This document shows, in pieces, positions 16,784 through 25,751 of a stretch of DNA of 64,000 bases (its first letter is position 1; the number at the start of each line of letters is the position of its first letter). Made by a program: the position numbers and the translations under genes. The notes beneath the pieces were generated by a model. The model saw only the letters and a program-made list of their open reading frames with translations, had not been told where the DNA came from and did not search any database. Source of the stretch: Sinorhizobium kostiense (lineage in GTDB: Bacteria; Pseudomonadota; Alphaproteobacteria; Rhizobiales; Rhizobiaceae); assembly GCF_017874595.1 (NCBI RefSeq), contig NZ_JAGILA010000008.1:62001-126000 (forward strand), read 5' to 3'.

Positions 16784-17593
16784 TCAGCCCTCGATTTCAA
16801 GCGCCAGTTCGAGCTCAGGTGTGGTCAGTTGCGGCCAGAATGCGAGATAGACATCCGCATCTCGCGGTCGGCGCCCTGGTCCGAGTTCCGGCGCCACTTC
16901 GGCCACGGTCCTCAGCAGGGCCTCGAAAGGACGCCAGCCAATGACCAGCACGCCGGCGGTGCGCGGCCGGCGGATCACCAGCGCGGGAAAGCGCCCAATC
17001 TGGCGAAAGCGCGCGTTCTTCACGTCATCCATGAAGTTCGTTCGGGCGTGGTCGCCGTCCATGTCGCAGCGCAGACGCTGCGGATCAATCACATCAGGAC
17101 GCGCTTCGGCGCAGGCGTCGATGATTTCGTGCAACACCGATTGTCGGGCGATGTTGCGCCGCTCAGTCATTACGGCTTCCCGCAAGCGCCGCAGGATCAG
17201 TTCGGCGGCGATCGGCGACTGGAGCTCCGCCGCCTTCACCAGCAAGCATGCCGGCCATGACGACGACGGTTGATCCTCGGTCCAAATGCGGGCGTCAAGT
17301 GGCATTCCGGACGTCTGGTGCGCCTGCAGCCAGAGCGGCCCCATCTGGGCGGGCCTGTGGATGGAGTTTACCGGATCCTGGTAATCGTCCCAGCATCTCA
17401 ACATCCCCGCCATGCGGTAGCGCCAAGCCATCTGCCCGGCGAAGGCGTAGCGCAGCATGCGCCACTGAGGCTCGAATGCCCAGGACCAACAGCATAGCGG
17501 ATCCGTATAGTAAACGATTTCGACGGCGGCCGGCGCCGCCGTCTCGTCGTCGCGCACCGTGCCGAGGGCAGAACCGGCAAGGTGATGGGTCAC
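16784..17593 (-). CDS. DsbA-like thioredoxin-fold protein (SpxH/FrnE-like)
   Basis: A 269-residue DsbA-superfamily protein resembling the cytosolic SpxH/FrnE group. The opening strand and active site read VEIVYYTDPLCCWSWAFEP. The redox motif is CCWS (C34, C35, W36, S37) instead of CXXC, so thiol oxidoreductase activity may be altered. The proposed start is GTG 17593, whose GTGA overlaps the TGA of the Mn-catalase gene. Starts further upstream would run deep into that gene. Coupling to a manganese catalase suggests a role in oxidative stress, which is inference. Confidence 0.78.
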   Translation of the reverse strand: MTHHLAGSALGTVRDDETAAPAAVEIVYYTDPLCCWSWAFEPQWRMLRYAFAGQMAWRYRMAGMLRCWDDYQDPVNSIHRPAQMGPLWLQAHQTSGMPLDARIWTEDQPSSSWPACLLVKAAELQSPIAAELILRRLREAVMTERRNIARQSVLHEIIDACAEARPDVIDPQRLRCDMDGDHARTNFMDDVKNARFRQIGRFPALVIRRPRTAGVLVIGWRPFEALLRTVAEVAPELGPGRRPRDADVYLAFWPQLTTPELELALEIEG

Positions 17594-18551
17594 TTGCTCC
17601 GGGGGCTTGCAAGCTCGGTCTGCGGATATGACGACCACTGGTTTTCCCCCTTGGGAAGCCTGGACCTGACCTCTTCGCTGCGTTGCTTGCTCATTTGCTT
17701 ATCCATCCGCTCGACTTCCTTTGCCGTGCGGCTGGTGCCCTCGGGGTTGTGGTCGACCTCGCCCCGGGTGTCGACGACGTGCTTGATGGGATCCTCGATA
17801 TACTCCCAGTGCTCCCCGTCGCCCCAGGGTCCCTGGCCCTCGTTCCACGGTCCGCGAGCATCAACCCCGTTCGACATGTTGAAATACTCGTGGGTGAAGC
17901 GAGGATCGCCCTGCAGGACGCCGGGCGGGAAGTTCGGCTGTATGGTCTCAAGTGCCGCCGAGAACATCTGGAAATGCGCAACCTCCCGCGTCATCAGGAA
18001 ACGTAGCGTGTTCTTGACGTGCGGGTCATCGGTGAACTGCAGCAGATATTCATACACGATTTTCGCGCGGCTCTCGGCCGCGATATCCGAGCGCAGGTCG
18101 ACTGTGAGATCGCCGTTGGCGTTCACATACGCGCCGGTCCAAGGAACGCCCTGGCTGTTGGTCAGAGTCGGGCCGCCGCCCGAGAGGGCGAGAAATTGCG
18201 GGTTCGCGAGCGCCTCGTGAATGAAGCTTTCCTTGGACGATTTCCCGTTGAGCTTCGTAATGGGGTTGGCCTCCGCGGCATTCTTGAGTTCACCGTTCAC
18301 GCCATCGAGCAGCATCGTGATCGTCGCTCCGACGATTTCCAGATGGCTGAATTCCTCGGTGGCGATGTCCATAAGCAAGTCATATTTCTCGGGATACGGC
18401 TGTCTGGCGGAAAAGGCCTGTACGAAATACTGCATGGCGGCCTTTAGCTCACCATTGCCGCCACCGACTGCTCCAGAAGAAGCGCGGCAAAACGCGGATC
18501 GGGTTTGGAGACGCGTGCGTCGAACTGAAGTTCTTTCACATGATGAAACAT
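17590..18551 (-). pseudogene. Manganese (non-haem) catalase, disrupted by a frameshift
   Basis: A reading unit of about 320 codons that matches Mn-catalases decomposing hydrogen peroxide with a di-manganese centre. The N-terminus MFHHVKELQFDARVSKPDPR begins at 18551, and the body continues with GNGELKAAMQYFVQAFS, ATEEFSHLEIVGATI (ligand Glu/His) and MTREVAHFQMFSAALE. The two parts lie in different frames. Around 18462-18466 the expected ...LLLEQFGGGNG needs one extra T after the CAG codon; as written the first frame stops at 18444. A one-base deletion or a sequencing error explains it. The C-terminus carries a charged tail common to bacterial Mn-catalases. The downstream DsbA-like gene overlaps by GTGA. 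Confidence 0.85.
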
Positions 18552-18974
18552 GGTGGGGGCCTCGGATTTGGTGCGTGTCCGATTTCGCCCAGCAGCAAAC
18601 CTGAGGATCGGTGGCGGGCAAAAACGGTGTCCGAACCTGCCGCCCGTCGCTTTGTTCCGAATAATCTGCGCGCTTCGGAGCTTTGCCGAACAGTCCACCC
18701 GGCAGCTACATTCGAGATCAACTTTCCTTGGAAAAAAGCTATCGAGAGACGCATGAACTCCTTATCAGCGGCTATCCTCGACGATGGCGACGGCAAACCG
18801 AAAAAGAATATGATTTCGACGGGACGGCTTGTCGTAAATCGATTTGAATGCCAAAAAGCCTCTCCACCCGCGCCACGTCGCGTCTCGCTCCTCGATACGG
18901 ACATGCGGGAAGAAGGGGCCGGCAGGAGGCGCCATCGCGGCCTGCGCGGCCCTCAAGTCAAATGGAGGCGACAC
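18552..18974. other. Divergent intergenic region between Mn-catalase and gnd
   Basis: This 423-base stretch lies between the Mn-catalase start (minus) and the gnd start (plus). The gnd frame is open through it, but the translated sequence has no 6-phosphogluconate dehydrogenase character. It should hold both promoters. No operator or terminator could be assigned. Confidence 0.45.
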
Positions 18975-20405
18975 GTGTCACAGGCGGAAATCGGTCTAAT
19001 CGGTCTTGGCGTCATGGGAGCGAACCTCGCGCTCAACATCGCCGAGAAGGGCAACAGGATCGCGGTTTTCAACCGAACCGTCGAGACGACGCGCAAATTC
19101 TACGCCGAGGCGGGTGAGCTTCAGGGGCAGATCGTTCCCTGCGAGACGATCGAGGAGTTCGTCGCCGCGATCCGTCCGCCGCGGCCGATCATCATCATGA
19201 TCAAGGCGGGCGAGGCGGTCGACCAGCAGATGGAGGCATTGAAGCCCCATCTCGCCAGGGGCGACATCATGATCGACGCCGGCAACGCCAATTTCCGCGA
19301 TACGATGCGCCGTTTCGATGCATTGAAGGACACGGGCCTCACCTTCATCGGCATGGGCGTTTCCGGCGGCGAGGAAGGCGCACGCCATGGACCTTCGATC
19401 ATGGTCGGCGGGACGGCGGAATCCTACGCCCGCGTGGAAAAGGTGCTGACCTCGATCGCCGCCAAATATGAAAGCGATCCTTGCGTCGCCTGGCTTGGCG
19501 AAAACGGCGCCGGCCACTTCGTCAAAACGATCCACAACGGCATCGAATATGCCGATATGCAGATGATCGCCGAAATTTACGGCATCCTGCGCGACGGGCT
19601 GAAGATGACGGCGAACGAGATCGGCCAGGTCTTCGGGGCATGGAACCGGGGCCGGCTCAATTCCTATCTGATCGAGATCACCGAAAAGGTGCTGAAGGCC
19701 TCCGATCCACTGACCGGGAATCCGATGGTCGACATGATCCTCGACAAGGCCGGCCAGAAGGGCACCGGCAAATGGTCAGCCATCGAAGCGCAGAACATGG
19801 GCGTGCCGGCGACTGCCATCGAAGCGGCTGTCGCCGCCCGCAGCATCTCCTCGATGAAGGACGAGCGTGAAGCCGCCGAGAAGATCCTCGGCGTGCCGTC
19901 GGTTGGAGAACTTGCGGTGGCGGACAGGGACGCGTTCATCAAGGATCTGGAAAACGCACTGCTTGCCGCCAAGATCGGCGCCTATGCCCAGGGTTTCTCG
20001 GTAATGGCAGCGGCCTCCGGGGAATTCAACTGGAGCCTGCCTATGCCGACGATCGCAAAGATCTGGCGCGCCGGCTGCATCATCCGCTCGCAATTCCTAG
20101 ACGAGATCACTTCGGCCTTCACCAAGGCGCCGGATGCCGCGAACCTGATCGTCACGCCGGCGTTTGCGGCAATGGTCAAGGAAACCGACGGGGCGCTTCG
20201 CCGCGTCGTCTCGACGGCAGTGCTTGGTGGTCTGCCGGTGCCGGCGCTCGCCTCGGCGCTCGGCTATTTCGACAGCTACCGCCGCGGCCGCGGCACGGCA
20301 AACCTCATCCAGGCCCAACGAGACTTCTTCGGCGCCCACGGCTTCGACCGCCTTGACGGCGCCGACAGCCATCACGGGCCGTGGGGCAGCGGTCTAAACG
20401 CCTAG
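18975..20405 (+). CDS. gnd: 6-phosphogluconate dehydrogenase, decarboxylating
   Basis: A 476-residue enzyme that oxidises 6-phosphogluconate to ribulose-5-phosphate and CO2 with NADP in the pentose phosphate pathway. The dinucleotide fold begins IGLIGLGVMGANLALNIAE. The signature GMGVSGGEEGARHGPSIMVGG lies near residues 127-147, the catalytic lysine region ENGAGHFVKTIHNGIEYADMQ near 174-194, and the C-terminal FGAHGFDRLDG. The start is GTG 18975 with a strong ggagg ribosome site 7 bases upstream; upstream frame is unrelated. Length is typical of the long (E. coli-type) Gnd. Confidence 0.96.
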   Translation: MSQAEIGLIGLGVMGANLALNIAEKGNRIAVFNRTVETTRKFYAEAGELQGQIVPCETIEEFVAAIRPPRPIIIMIKAGEAVDQQMEALKPHLARGDIMIDAGNANFRDTMRRFDALKDTGLTFIGMGVSGGEEGARHGPSIMVGGTAESYARVEKVLTSIAAKYESDPCVAWLGENGAGHFVKTIHNGIEYADMQMIAEIYGILRDGLKMTANEIGQVFGAWNRGRLNSYLIEITEKVLKASDPLTGNPMVDMILDKAGQKGTGKWSAIEAQNMGVPATAIEAAVAARSISSMKDEREAAEKILGVPSVGELAVADRDAFIKDLENALLAAKIGAYAQGFSVMAAASGEFNWSLPMPTIAKIWRAGCIIRSQFLDEITSAFTKAPDAANLIVTPAFAAMVKETDGALRRVVSTAVLGGLPVPALASALGYFDSYRRGRGTANLIQAQRDFFGAHGFDRLDGADSHHGPWGSGLNA

Positions 20406-20441
20406 GTCCTGAGTCCAGGTTTAATTCGATTGTACTAAAGG

Positions 20442-20463
20442 AAGGGTGGCGCCGGTCACCCTT
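20442..20463 (+). terminator. Possible terminator hairpin after gnd
   Basis: AAGGGTG and CACCCTT arms enclose an 8-base loop, 36 bases after the gnd stop. There is no long T-run, so termination efficiency is doubtful. Confidence 0.35.
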
Positions 20464-20476
20464 TCACGACAAGCTA

Positions 20477-20578
20477 GCGCATCGGCCCGAAAATCGTACC
20501 CGATTTTCGGAAAGCTCGATGCGCAAATTCAAAGAGTTACAGCGACCTTTGCGCGTCTGAAAAGACGCGCGGCGCTGT
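20477..20578. repeat. RIME-like double palindrome
   Basis: Two adjacent imperfect palindromes. The first has GCGCATCG ... CGATGCGC arms around CCGAAAATCG/CCGATTTTCGG (20477-20524). The second has ACAGCG ... CGCTGT arms around GCGCGTCTGAAAAGACGCGC (20539-20578). The two-palindrome layout of about 100 bases fits the Rhizobium-specific intergenic mosaic element. A decayed copy lies at 43610-43687. Confidence 0.8.
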
Positions 20579-20615
20579 AAGGCATCTCAAGCAAGGGAGC
20601 AATCGGGAAGGCAGC

Positions 20616-20912
20616 ATGAGATTCAGGGTGATCGAAGGGGGCAAAGCGATCGAAACCACGCCCGTCACCGGGTCAGCAACGGTTCGTGAGGAGGCTGAGC
20701 GGCGCATAAGGGCGTCGGGCTACGAGCAATGGCGGGTGCGCAGCCTCGCCACTGGAGCGCCGATCCCGAGTTCGATCCGGTATTTGAAAATGCAGATCGA
20801 CTTCGTTGCCGAGAAGCTCGCGCAGCTCAGTCCCATTCCACACGACTTTGCCGACGACAAATACTGGCCTGCTGCCAGTTCCGAGATCATAGCAATGCAT
20901 CGACCCGCGTGA
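20616..20912 (+). CDS. Small hypothetical protein
   Basis: A 98-residue protein opening MRFRVIEGGKAIETTPV and ending EIIAMHRPA. It has a basic, helical middle (EEAERRIRASGYEQWRVRS) and no signal peptide or membrane segment. A gggaag ribosome-site-like purine stretch precedes the ATG. I do not recognise the family. It lies directly downstream of a RIME-like repeat and faces the LacI-type gene, 29 bases from its stop codon. Confidence 0.6.
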   Translation: MRFRVIEGGKAIETTPVTGSATVREEAERRIRASGYEQWRVRSLATGAPIPSSIRYLKMQIDFVAEKLAQLSPIPHDFADDKYWPAASSEIIAMHRPA

Positions 20913-20941
20913 GAGTCGCGGCCAGCAAGAGCAACCAAAGG

Positions 20942-22000
20942 TTACTCCCGCGCTTTGGTCACCGACGACTGAAGTTCCGGCTGGCTTAGGCTCTGCAGCG
21001 ATTCGGCCGGGCGGCCGTCGATCTGGCCGATCACCGCCTTGGCGAGTTCGCGCCCGGCCAGGCGGATATCCTCGTACATGGTGATGACCTCCGGGCGCAG
21101 CCAACGCAGGAAATCGCTCGGCACCTTGGAGACCATGTCGGCGTGTTCGCCGACCTTCTTGCCCGCGGCCTCGAGCCCGGCGATCAGCGCAATGGCGCCG
21201 GAGCCGCTACCGGAGACGATGCCGTCCGGCGCTTCCGGCGAACGCATCAGCGCCTCGAATGCATCGCGGATGGTCTTGAGGCTGTGGTCGATATTGACCT
21301 GGTGGAAGGACACGGACTCGGCGCCGAAATCCTTCAGGCCGCGCCCGAAGCCCGTGCGCATGTGCTTGTGGAATGAGAGGTGTGGCGGAGGCTCGAGCAG
21401 CACGAGCCGCCGCCGACCGAGCTCCACGAGCTTGCGCACCGCCTCGTAAGCAAAGCGCTCGTTATCGAAGTCGTGAAACGGGTGCACGATGCCCATGTCG
21501 GTGCGTCCGTGGGTGGCGAAAGGGAACCCACGTTCGGTCAGCAGCCTCACGCGCGGGTCATTCGGCTCCAATCGCGAGATGATGACGCCGTCGGCCGCGC
21601 CCGTATCGAGAATGTAGCGGATCGGCCCGAGCGGATCCTTGGCGGAACTGTAGGGGGTGACGACCAGGTGATAGGGCGTGCCGGCGAGGATCTCGGTGAT
21701 GCCGATGACCATCGGGCTGGTGATGCCCATGATCTCCTCTTCGAGCGTTAAAACGAGGCTGATGACGTTGGTCTTGCCGGTCCTCAGTCGAACGCCGGCG
21801 CGGTTCGGCTGATAGCCGATCTGCTTTGCGACCAGGCGCACCCGCTCCTTGGTCTCGGCGCCGATATCGGGCGCGTCCTTCAGCGCGCGGGAAACGGTGG
21901 TGATGCCGAGCCCGGTCATGAAGGCGATGGTCTTCAGCGTCGGTCGGCCGCCCTCCGTTGGCGGTGTTGCCGCCGGCTTGTTCTTCGTCCTGCCTTCCAT
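20942..22000 (-). CDS. LacI-family transcriptional repressor of the sugar operon
   Basis: A 352-residue LacI/GalR regulator. The N-terminal helix-turn-helix and hinge helix are in LKTIAFMTGLGITTVSRALKDAPDIGAETKERV (about residues 22-54), followed by the AKQIGYQPNRAGVRLRTG linker and a periplasmic-binding-protein-like effector domain. A Pro/Thr-rich N-terminal extension of about 20 residues precedes the HTH. It is transcribed divergently from the ABC transporter operon, so it most likely represses that operon and itself in the absence of a mannose-type sugar. CG-centred operator-like sites lie in the intergenic region. Confidence 0.93.
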   Translation of the reverse strand: MEGRTKNKPAATPPTEGGRPTLKTIAFMTGLGITTVSRALKDAPDIGAETKERVRLVAKQIGYQPNRAGVRLRTGKTNVISLVLTLEEEIMGITSPMVIGITEILAGTPYHLVVTPYSSAKDPLGPIRYILDTGAADGVIISRLEPNDPRVRLLTERGFPFATHGRTDMGIVHPFHDFDNERFAYEAVRKLVELGRRRLVLLEPPPHLSFHKHMRTGFGRGLKDFGAESVSFHQVNIDHSLKTIRDAFEALMRSPEAPDGIVSGSGSGAIALIAGLEAAGKKVGEHADMVSKVPSDFLRWLRPEVITMYEDIRLAGRELAKAVIGQIDGRPAESLQSLSQPELQSSVTKARE

Positions 22001-22132
22001 GCCCTTACCCTGGAAACCCTCATTCTGAGATGCCTGCGGCGCGTTTTCGCTGCATTCCGTTGCCTTGCCCCGCTTATATATGATTTGCCGCCGGTCACCA
22101 GATCGGTGCCGACCGGCTCCGAGCTGGAAAAA

Positions 22133-22146
22133 CTGTAACGATACAG
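22133..22146. promoter_or_regulatory. Putative LacI-type operator 1
   Basis: CTGTAACGATACAG is a near-palindrome with a central CG and only two mismatched positions, the typical form of a LacI/GalR operator. It lies 133 bases upstream of the repressor start. Confidence 0.6.
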
Positions 22147-22452
22147 CTCAAATGTCGAGCATTTTCGTCGCTGCACTGCGAAACATGTATCCAGAGAGTT
22201 GAGTTCCGAACCTGCTGCATCGGATGCAGCGCCTGCGGAGCGCGCCTGGTGATGCCGTGTCCATCCGCACCATTTGCGCCGTGCAAAAACAAAGGGTAAT
22301 GGAAGGAACTTCATGTTTTTAAGAAGCTGAACGGGCGTGAATTCCCATGCCCGCAAGTCGCTCAATTACACGCAAAAAGAGTGCTGGCATAATTATCTTG
22401 AATCGCCCGTTGTGGGTGTTGCGTCGGCAAATCGTTTGAATTAAGTTTTTTA

Positions 22453-22466
22453 CGGCAACGTTACAG
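22453..22466. promoter_or_regulatory. Putative LacI-type operator 2
   Basis: CGGCAACGTTACAG keeps the CG centre. Read in reverse it shares CTGTAACG with operator 1. It sits 16 bases before the ATG of the substrate-binding protein gene, just ahead of the ribosome site, where bound repressor would block transcription. Confidence 0.5.
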
Positions 22467-22481
22467 TGAGGGAGGAGACTC

Positions 22482-23717
22482 ATGAAATTACGTTCTTTGG
22501 TTGGCGCTTTGGCCGCAACCGTCGCACTGCCGCTCGGTGTGGCCGGCGCCACCGATCTGGAGGTCACGCATTGGTGGACCTCCGGCGGTGAGGCCGCGGC
22601 GGTCGCCGAATTGGCGAAAGCCTTCGATGCGACCGGCAACAAATGGGTCGACGGTGCGATCGCGGGCTCCGGCGGCACGGCGCGCCCGATCATGATCAGC
22701 CGCATCACCGGTGGCGATCCGATGGGCGCAACCCAGTTCAACCATGGACGCCAGGCGGAGGAGTTGGTCGAGGCCGGGCTGATGCGCGACCTGAGCGAAG
22801 TTGCCGAGCGGGAAAAATGGCGGGAGATCGTCAAGCCCTCGAGCCTGCTCGACTCCTGCACGATCGAAGGCAAGATCTACTGCGCTCCGGTCAATATCCA
22901 TTCCTGGCAATGGCTGTGGCTTTCCAACGCCGCCTTCAAGCAGGCCGGCGTAGAAGTGCCGAAGAATTGGGATGAATTCGTCGCCGCGGCGCCGGCGCTC
23001 GAGAAAGCCGGCATCATTCCCCTGGCGCTTGGCGGTCAGCCGTGGCAGGCGTCCGGCGCCTTCGACGTGCTGATGGTGGCGATCGCCGGCAAGGACGTTT
23101 TCGAGCAGGTGTTCGCCAAGAAGGACGCCGAAGTGGCCGCCGGGCCTGAAATCGCCAAGGTCTTCAAGGCTGCCGACGATGCGCGTCGCCTGTCGAAAGG
23201 CAGCAACGTCCAGGACTGGAACCAGGCGACGAACCTCGTCATCACCGGCAAGGCAGGTGGCCAGATCATGGGCGACTGGGCCCAAGGTGAGTTCCAGGTG
23301 GCGGGCCAGAAAGCCGGCGAGGACTACACCTGCCTGCCGGGCCTCGGCGTCAACGAAGTGATCTCGACCGGCGGCGACGCCTTCTATTTCCCGCTGATCG
23401 AGGATGAAGAGAAGTCGAAGGCGCAGGAGGTGCTCGCTTCCACTCTCCTGAAACCCGAAACTCAGGTCGCTTTCAATCTGAAGAAGGGATCGCTGCCGGT
23501 TCGCGGGGACGTCGATCTTGCGGCGGCCAATGATTGCATGAAGAAGGGCCTCGACATCCTTGCCAAGGGCAATGTGATCCAGGGCACGGACCAGCTGCTT
23601 TCGCCCGACAGCCAGAAGCAGAAGGAGGACCTCTTCTCCGAGTTCTTCGCAAATCCCTCCATGACGCCGGAGGACGCGCAGAAGCGCTTCGCAGAGATCA
23701 TCGCCGACGCGGATTGA
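22482..23717 (+). CDS. ABC transporter sugar-binding protein (family 1)
   Basis: A 411-residue periplasmic binding protein. The N-terminal signal peptide (MKLRSLVGALAATVALPLGVAGA) has a likely signal peptidase I site near residue 23. The mature start DLEVTHWWTSGGEAAAVAELAKAF is the classic opening of family 1 (oligo)saccharide-binding proteins. Downstream motifs such as GGQPWQASGAFD and GDAFYFP fit sugar binding. A strong gggaggag ribosome site precedes the ATG. It is the first gene of the transporter operon, and two hairpins after it probably keep the binding protein in excess. Mannosides are the guessed substrate, from the beta-mannosidase-type enzyme downstream. Confidence 0.94.
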   Translation: MKLRSLVGALAATVALPLGVAGATDLEVTHWWTSGGEAAAVAELAKAFDATGNKWVDGAIAGSGGTARPIMISRITGGDPMGATQFNHGRQAEELVEAGLMRDLSEVAEREKWREIVKPSSLLDSCTIEGKIYCAPVNIHSWQWLWLSNAAFKQAGVEVPKNWDEFVAAAPALEKAGIIPLALGGQPWQASGAFDVLMVAIAGKDVFEQVFAKKDAEVAAGPEIAKVFKAADDARRLSKGSNVQDWNQATNLVITGKAGGQIMGDWAQGEFQVAGQKAGEDYTCLPGLGVNEVISTGGDAFYFPLIEDEEKSKAQEVLASTLLKPETQVAFNLKKGSLPVRGDVDLAAANDCMKKGLDILAKGNVIQGTDQLLSPDSQKQKEDLFSEFFANPSMTPEDAQKRFAEIIADAD

Positions 23718-23733
23718 TACCCACCTCAGGATG

Positions 23734-23806
23734 CCCCGCGCTTGTCGCGGGGCCGACCCCCGGGCTCGTTTGTCCGATCGCGTTGGCATCCGCCCGCGAA
23801 AGCGGG
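23734..23806 (+). promoter_or_regulatory. Stem-loops between binding-protein and permease genes
   Basis: Two hairpins lie in the 185-base gap: CCCCGCG-CTTGT-CGCGGGG (23734-23752) and CCCGC-GAAA-GCGGG (23793-23806). Their place after the binding-protein gene fits mRNA stabilisation or partial termination that favours the first gene. Confidence 0.6.
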
Positions 23807-23902
23807 GGCTCCCGTTTGGCAAGTGGCTGGCGCGACAGCCAGGTGGTTGCGGCGCCGGCTGCCCACTGCCCAGAAAACCGTTGCAGTTCCGGAGGAGGAA
23901 AC

Positions 23903-24811
23903 ATGACGGGTCTAACACGTGGTTCGGTGCGTCCGAACCAGTGGCTGCGCAACCTGAATGCGAAGATCGCCTCGATCCCGATGATTTTGACGGCCCTGGT
24001 CATCTTCGTCGGCGGCACGGCCTGGACGGTCGTCTATTCCTTCACCAACTCGAAGCTGCTGCCGCGCCTGAAATTCGTCGGGCTTGATCAATACGAGCGG
24101 CTGTGGGAGGCGCCGCGCTGGATCATCTCGATCCAGAATCTCGCGGTTTTCGGCTTCTTCTCGCTGATCTTCAGCCTGGTGATCGGCTTCGTGCTCGCGG
24201 CGCTGATGGATCAGAAGATCCGATTCGAGAATACGTTCCGCACCATCATGCTCTATCCGTTCGCCCTGTCGTTCATCGTCACGGGCCTGGTGTGGCAATG
24301 GCTCCTCAATCCGCAATACGGCATTCAGTCGATCGTGCGGTCGCTCGGTTGGGAGAGCTTCTCCTTCGATCCGCTCTATGATTCCGACATCGTCATCTAC
24401 GGCATCCTGATCGCGGCGCTCTGGCAGGGCACCGGGCTCGTCATGTGCCTGATGCTGGCCGGCTTGCGCGGCATCGACGAAGACATCTGGAAGGCCGCGC
24501 GCGTCGATGGCATTCCGATGTGGAAGACCTATGTGCTGATCATCATCCCGATGATGCGTGGCGTCATCATCACCACGCTGGTGATCATCGCGAGCGGCAT
24601 CGTCAAGGTCTACGATCTCGTCGTCGCGCAAACGAGCGGCGGGCCGGGGATCGCCTCGGAGGTGCCTGCCAAATACGTCTACGACTACATGTTCCTCGCC
24701 CAGAACCTGGGCCAGGGCTTCGCCGCCTCCACCATGATGCTCCTGACGGTCGCCATCATCATCGTGCCGTGGGCCTATCTGGAATTCGGGGGAGGACGCA
24801 AGCGTGGATAA
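23903..24811 (+). CDS. ABC sugar transporter permease 1 (MalF-like)
   Basis: A 302-residue inner-membrane permease with about six transmembrane helices. The first is around residues 25-46, and the last ends at AIIIVPWAYLEF. The EAA-loop motif that docks the ATPase reads EDIWKAARVDGIPMWKTYVLIIIPMM. The start ATG 23903 has a strong ggaggagg site; the open frame further upstream is the hairpin region. It overlaps the next permease gene by 8 bases, indicating coupled translation of the permease pair. Confidence 0.93.
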   Translation: MTGLTRGSVRPNQWLRNLNAKIASIPMILTALVIFVGGTAWTVVYSFTNSKLLPRLKFVGLDQYERLWEAPRWIISIQNLAVFGFFSLIFSLVIGFVLAALMDQKIRFENTFRTIMLYPFALSFIVTGLVWQWLLNPQYGIQSIVRSLGWESFSFDPLYDSDIVIYGILIAALWQGTGLVMCLMLAGLRGIDEDIWKAARVDGIPMWKTYVLIIIPMMRGVIITTLVIIASGIVKVYDLVVAQTSGGPGIASEVPAKYVYDYMFLAQNLGQGFAASTMMLLTVAIIIVPWAYLEFGGGRKRG

Positions 24812-25745
24812 CCTCGCCAGCAAAAGCGCGCTGAAACGCCATGAGGCTGAAGACACCAGGATCAAGGCCGGTCCTCGCGGCAGCAAGCCGAGGAGCGCGC
24901 TCTCACGCCGCAACATCATCGTCTACGGTACGCTGATCCTGGTAGCCGTCTATTATCTCCTGCCGCTCTATGTGATGATCGTGACGTCGCTCAAGGGCAT
25001 GCCGGAGATCCGTGTCGGCAACATCTTCGCACCGCCCCTGGAAATCACCTTCGAGCCTTGGGTGAAGGCCTGGGCCGAGGCCTGCACCGGGCTCAATTGC
25101 GACGGCCTCTCGCGAGGCTTCTGGAATTCGGTGCGCATCACCGTGCCTTCGGTGCTCATCTCGATCGCGGTCGCATCGGTCAACGGCTACGCACTCGCCA
25201 ACTGGCGCTTCAAGGGCGCCGATCTCTTCTTCACCATCCTGATCATCGGCGCCTTCATCCCCTATCAGGTGATGATCTACCCGATCGTCATCGTGCTGAG
25301 AGAAATGGGCGTCTACGGGACGCTGACCGGCCTCGTTATCGTACACACGATCTTCGGCATGCCGATCCTGACGCTATTGTTTCGCAACTATTTCGCCGGG
25401 CTGCCGGAAGAGCTGTTCAAGGCGGCGCGCGTCGATGGCGCCGGATTCTGGACGATCTATCTGAAGATCATGCTGCCCATGTCGCTGCCGATCTTCGTCG
25501 TGGCGATGATCCTGCAGGTGACCGGCATCTGGAACGACTTCCTGTTCGGGGTGGTCTTCACCCGGCCGGAATACTATCCGATGACCGTCCAGCTCAACAA
25601 CATCGTCAATTCGGTCCAGGGCGTGAAGGAATACAACGTCAACATGGCCGCCACGATCCTGACGGGCCTCGTGCCGCTGACGGTCTACTTCGTCTCGGGT
25701 CGCCTGTTCGTACGCGGCATCGCAGCCGGCGCAGTAAAAGGATAA
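24804..25745 (+). CDS. ABC sugar transporter permease 2 (MalG-like)
   Basis: A 313-residue permease of the MalG type. It has a cytoplasmic N-terminal tail of about 38 basic residues, a first helix at IIVYGTLILVAVYYLLPLYVMIV, a further set of helices, and the EAA loop EELFKAARVDGAGFWTIYLKIMLPMS. It starts at GTG 24804, inside the 3' end of permease 1, behind a gggggagg site. It pairs with the MalF-like subunit to form the channel. The ATPase gene begins 6 bases after its stop. Confidence 0.93.
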   Translation: MDNLASKSALKRHEAEDTRIKAGPRGSKPRSALSRRNIIVYGTLILVAVYYLLPLYVMIVTSLKGMPEIRVGNIFAPPLEITFEPWVKAWAEACTGLNCDGLSRGFWNSVRITVPSVLISIAVASVNGYALANWRFKGADLFFTILIIGAFIPYQVMIYPIVIVLREMGVYGTLTGLVIVHTIFGMPILTLLFRNYFAGLPEELFKAARVDGAGFWTIYLKIMLPMSLPIFVVAMILQVTGIWNDFLFGVVFTRPEYYPMTVQLNNIVNSVQGVKEYNVNMAATILTGLVPLTVYFVSGRLFVRGIAAGAVKG

Positions 25746-25751
25746 GCAAGC

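Larger units (their letters stand above)
22001..22481. other. Divergent control region between LacI-type gene and ABC operon
   Basis: This 481-base region holds the divergent promoters. Its right half is distinctly AT-richer than the surroundings (about 22300-22450). Two CG-centred operator candidates (22133-22146 and 22453-22466) are listed separately. No coding capacity was recognised. Confidence 0.6.

Noticed and set aside
18540-18974. Longer N-terminus for Gnd
   Set aside because: The 145 extra codons have no family match, while GTG 18975 has a strong ribosome site and gives the normal protein length.
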